Source: Acanthamoeba sp. SK_2022b (taxonomy: Eukaryota; Discosea; Longamoebia; Acanthamoebidae). From it: 23,633 nucleotides of DNA. The DNA is taken from contig JANDJZ010000741.1 in the NCBI GenBank assembly GCA_027943245.1, forward strand, positions 1 through 23,633. The letters are read 5' to 3'. A program made the position numbers and the translations under genes. The notes beneath the pieces are model-generated. The model did not search any database, was not told where the DNA came from, and was given only the letters and a program-made list of their open reading frames with translations. Below, in pieces: positions 21,033 through 23,633 of this stretch (the stretch's first letter is position 1; each line of letters begins with the position of its first letter).

Positions 21033-22569
21033 TTTGCTTCGTTACCAACGTGGTAGCATATCCAGGTACACGCAGATAAAGGAGTGGGCCTTCGACAACG
21101 CCAGCGCCCTGGTATGGGGCTCAGACATCTCGCAGCCCTCGGACGAGCGGCATCGCCTCTTCGAGATCTTCGAGAGCATGAACACCGGCCTGGGCGGCTG
21201 TCTGCCTATCAAGGTCAGCCCACCTCCTCCCCTCCCTCTCGGCCAATCAAGCTTGACGTCGATCGCGGTGATCAGCTGCCGGGCACGCAGTACAGCAGGT
21301 GCCTCGAATCGCGAAGGCAGTTTGGAGCAACGGTGGGAGCGCTGGTGGAGGAGCGGAGCCGCGTCATCAAGCAGAAGATGGCGGAGCTCCGGAGCGAGGA
21401 CCCGCTGCGGCGGATCGAGTTCAAGGAGCTCAGCGTGGGGGATGACCTCATCAACAACTACCTCTTTGCACTCATCAAAGCGCAGCGAGGTCAGGTCGCC
21501 CATGCCCCTCTTGTACGCCCACCTGGCTCACTACTCACCGCCAACACACACGCTTCCTTCCCTCGTTCTCTCCCTCCCTCTCTCTCTCTCTCTCTCTCTT
21601 TCTGTGGCATCACGACAGAGCTGCCGGTGGACGAGGTGGTGGACATCGTCGCGGGCCTCTATTTTGCCGCTCATCACACGGTCACGTCGGGCCTCACCAA
21701 CATCATGGTGGCGCTCGAGCAGCGGCCGGACATTCGGCAAAAGGTGGTCGAAGAGCAGGACGCGGTGGTGGGCGACAGCGACGACCGGTTCACCTACGAA
21801 CAGCTCAACAGCATGGTCTACCTCCAGAAGGCAAGGCCTGGACTCACTCCTCCAATTCACATAGTCGACTGCTGTTCAAGTGAAGATGCTGATGATGGCG
21901 GTGATGGTTCTTGCGTGTTGGGGTGATACGCGTACAGGTGATCAAAGAGACCATGCGCCTGGTGCCGCCCGCCACGGGCATCATTCGCAAGGTGGGCCCG
22001 GAGGACGTCCAGTTCAACGTGCGCTTCCCGCCTGGACTTGCCTCGCGCATCCGCCCCCCCCCACAAATGGAAACAAAGGACAATGGCGAGGTTGACTGAC
22101 ACGCGCGCACGGATACCACCGAGCAGGGCTACACGCTGAAGGCGGGACGGTCGATCTACGCCAACATCATCCTCACGCAGCGCGACCCCAACTACTTCAC
22201 CGACCCGGATACCTTTGATCCCGACCGCTTCTCCCTCGACCGCGCCGAAGACCAGAAGGCCAAGTTCGCCTGGGTAGCCCCCCCCCACGCCAGCCTACTG
22301 CTCTCGTTCCCGCGTGGGTGTTGCTGGCGGTGACAACGGTGATGCTGGTGGTGATGATGGTTGTCCAGGTGGTGTTTGGCGGTGGAGCGCACTCGTGCCT
22401 GGGGATGAAGCTGGCGCTCATGGAGCTGAAGATGATGACGTCGTACCTGGTGCGCGACTACGACTGGCAGGCAGTCCCGGGCCAGGACATGCGCATCGAG
22501 TGGGCCGCCCTCTCGCCCTCGCCCAAGGGCCTATACAAGGTGCGCTTCTGGAAGAAGCAGCAACACTAG
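20221..22569 (+). CDS. Cytochrome P450, membrane-anchored (10 exons)
   Basis: A haem monooxygenase, expected on the endoplasmic reticulum and fed by P450 reductase. Exons: 20221-20271, 20331-20503, 20559-20696, 20795-20929, 21066-21213, 21276-21489, 21619-21830, 21938-22018, 22127-22273, 22369-22569; 499 aa, the usual length. Exon 1 encodes a hydrophobic anchor (MWLWLLGGLLLALALFV), followed by the proline hinge EPPGWDRW. The helix I motif is FAAHHTVTS (302-310), helix K ExxR is ETMR (361-364), the PERF-like motif is FDPDRF, and the haem loop is FGGGAHSCLG with the axial Cys443. The N-terminal part (VGETLHF, GNVFHSHLFGQPTLVL, EDHSFHR) recalls the CYP26/CYP120 group, though subfamily and substrate cannot be assigned. 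The usual acid before Thr in helix I is His here. Intron 7 has a GC donor. Intron 4 carries a (GT)25 microsatellite. It converges on the dilute-domain gene 102 bp away. Confidence 0.95.
20981..21030. repeat. (GT)25 microsatellite
   Basis: Fifty bases of uninterrupted GT dinucleotide lie inside intron 4 (20930-21065) of the P450 gene. Length polymorphism between strains is expected. Translating it gives meaningless Cys-Val runs in open frames. Confidence 0.97.
21577..21600. repeat. (CT)n tract in P450 intron 6
   Basis: A CT-repeat tract within the intron 21490-21618, about 20 bases upstream of its acceptor, which probably serves as the polypyrimidine tract. Confidence 0.85.
21831..21937 (+). 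other. GC-AG intron in the P450 gene
   Basis: The frame joins YLQK to VIKETMRLVPP, a normal helix J'/K segment, only if exon 7 ends with AAG at 21830. The intron therefore begins GCAAGG and ends ACAG. The context AAG|GCAAG fits the strong consensus typical of GC donors. The nearest usable GT donor (21880) gives the wrong phase. Confidence 0.85.
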
Positions 22570-22671
22570 CCTTCCCCCGCCCCCACAAATCTGTCGGTTC
22601 CCTGAGGGAAAGGCGAAGACGAAGGAAAGAAGCGCACACCGCACGCTTAGTGGCGAGCGGTCGCGCGTGTT

Positions 22672-23633
22672 TCATTTGGAGTGGTGCCTGGTGTCGGGCT
22701 TCTTGCGCTTGTAGGTGAACATGAGGGTGGGGTCGATGTGGAGGGACAGGTCTTTGGAGTGCTGCTGGCTTCGCTCCTGCAGCTTCTGCTTCACCTTGCC
22801 CGGCACCGGCTCTGGCGCCAAACTGTACCGGGGATCACCACAGCACAAAGGCGCAGGACAGGTCAGCACATGCACGCACAGCGAAAGAAAGCGAGGGGGG
22901 GGGGAAGAAAGCGCACTCGTCGGGTTGGAAATAGACGAGCAGGTGAAGGATCTGGAGGTCGTTGAGGTGAGAGAAGGCCTGCGCCGTGTCTACCTCCAGG
23001 AACATGGCCTTGGAGATGGACAGCACGTTCACCGCCTCCCGGATGTGCGCGAATTGCCTGTCCGGTGGGCGGGTGAGTCCTCCGTCGACCTGCCCGGAGC
23101 CATCGCACGCAGATTGTGGGGGGGGGGGTGGACGCACTTTGATTTGCGGTGGACGAGGTTGACTCGCCGTCGCCAGGAGGTGAGCTGCGAGAGTATCGAT
23201 TTGACGGCCAGCGCGTTCGCCACCGTGGCGAGGTGCCGCGCGTTGTCGATGAGGTGGTTGAACAGGGCCGCGTCCATCACGTGGTAGGTCTGCACCCCCC
23301 CCCCCGCGATCCCATCAGTTCGATCAAATCGCCCAGGACGCAGTAACATGACAGCACGCGAGCGAGCAGGGCTGGCAGCGTACCTGGGTGAAGAACTGCT
23401 GAACGATGGTGCAGTAGACGTTGTTGGACATGAGGTTGTAGAACATCTTGGAGAGCACCAGCAGGATGTCGTTGCCGTTCTTGGTGCAGCTGTAGTCGGT
23501 GTGCGCGCTGGTGGGGAGGGCGAGGCCCGACAGGAACGACGGCGTGGAGGTGCTCCGCGGCAGCCCCGCGCCCGCCGCCCCGTGCGCGCGGTTCGGTCCG
23601 GAGGGCGCGAGCGAGAGCGGCGGGACGACGGCC
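22672..23633 (-). CDS. Dilute (DIL) domain protein, C-terminal part, 5' end outside window
   Basis: DIL domains form the cargo-binding globular tail of class V myosins and occur in a few other cytoskeletal or junction proteins. Exons on the minus strand: edge 23633-23384, 23289-23138, 23057-22917, 22822-22672; 230 aa visible. Family features are KMFYNLMSNNVYCTIVQQFF at the end of the first visible exon, then MDAALFNHLIDN, the helix LAVKSILSQLTSWRR, REAVNVLSISK, DLQILHLLVYFQPDD, and a basic tail ending in RHHSK. The order and spacing match myosin V tails, where the Gln-phe (QQFF) and LxxY.P.D stretches recur. The first ~50 visible residues are Pro/Gly/Ala-rich linker. Whether a motor domain lies upstream cannot be seen. 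Introns carry runs of 10-11 C or G. Confidence 0.85.

Noticed and set aside
20884..21864. 326-codon open frame on the plus strand in the P450 gene
   Set aside because: It runs through the (GT)25 intron and the CT-rich intron in a frame that matches the P450 for only one exon.

Overview
The window looks like nuclear DNA of a free-living amoeba, most probably Acanthamoeba or a close relative. It is GC-rich and densely genic, most genes are cut by many short GT-AG introns (about 45-130 nt), and the products are eukaryotic: retromer, EF-hand mitochondrial carrier, calponin-homology/LIM and dilute-domain proteins, a microsomal P450. The assignment is inference from gene content and intron style. 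All exon junctions were placed by hand, by reading-frame continuity, GT/AG signals and fit to the protein families.

Layout. Four genes run on the plus strand: VPS26 (210-1837, 7 exons, 339 aa); an MRM1-type mitochondrial rRNA 2'-O-ribose methyltransferase (about 2330-4037); a roughly 1660-aa protein with two CH domains at its start and a LIM domain at its end (4432-10121); and a calcium-regulated mitochondrial carrier of the ATP-Mg/Pi (SCaMC) type (10687-13781, 14 exons, 574 aa). Two genes follow on the minus strand: an Eis-like GNAT acetyltransferase with an SCP2-like C-terminal domain (13895-15949) and an UNC93-like major facilitator (16151-18326). A plus-strand cytochrome P450 (20221-22569, 10 exons, 499 aa) comes next, then the C-terminal part of a minus-strand dilute-domain protein (22672 to the right edge). 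Convergent neighbours lie about 100 bp apart. The genes do not form one pathway; this looks like an ordinary compact eukaryotic locus.

The main anomaly is the 1.9 kb spacer between the divergent UNC93-like and P450 genes. For about 1.66 kb (18434-20091) CpG is almost absent (I count two), while the flanks carry many per line, and the block contains a 226-bp cluster of imperfect palindromes built on ATAGTTA-GG-TAACTAT. Other points of note are a GC-AG intron in the P450, poly-C/poly-G runs placed asymmetrically in introns, AT-rich introns sharing sequence words across unrelated genes, a possible orphan minus-strand exon at 2072-2224, and the bacterial-type Eis family gene. I see no defence system, CRISPR array, rRNA or tRNA gene, or intact mobile element.
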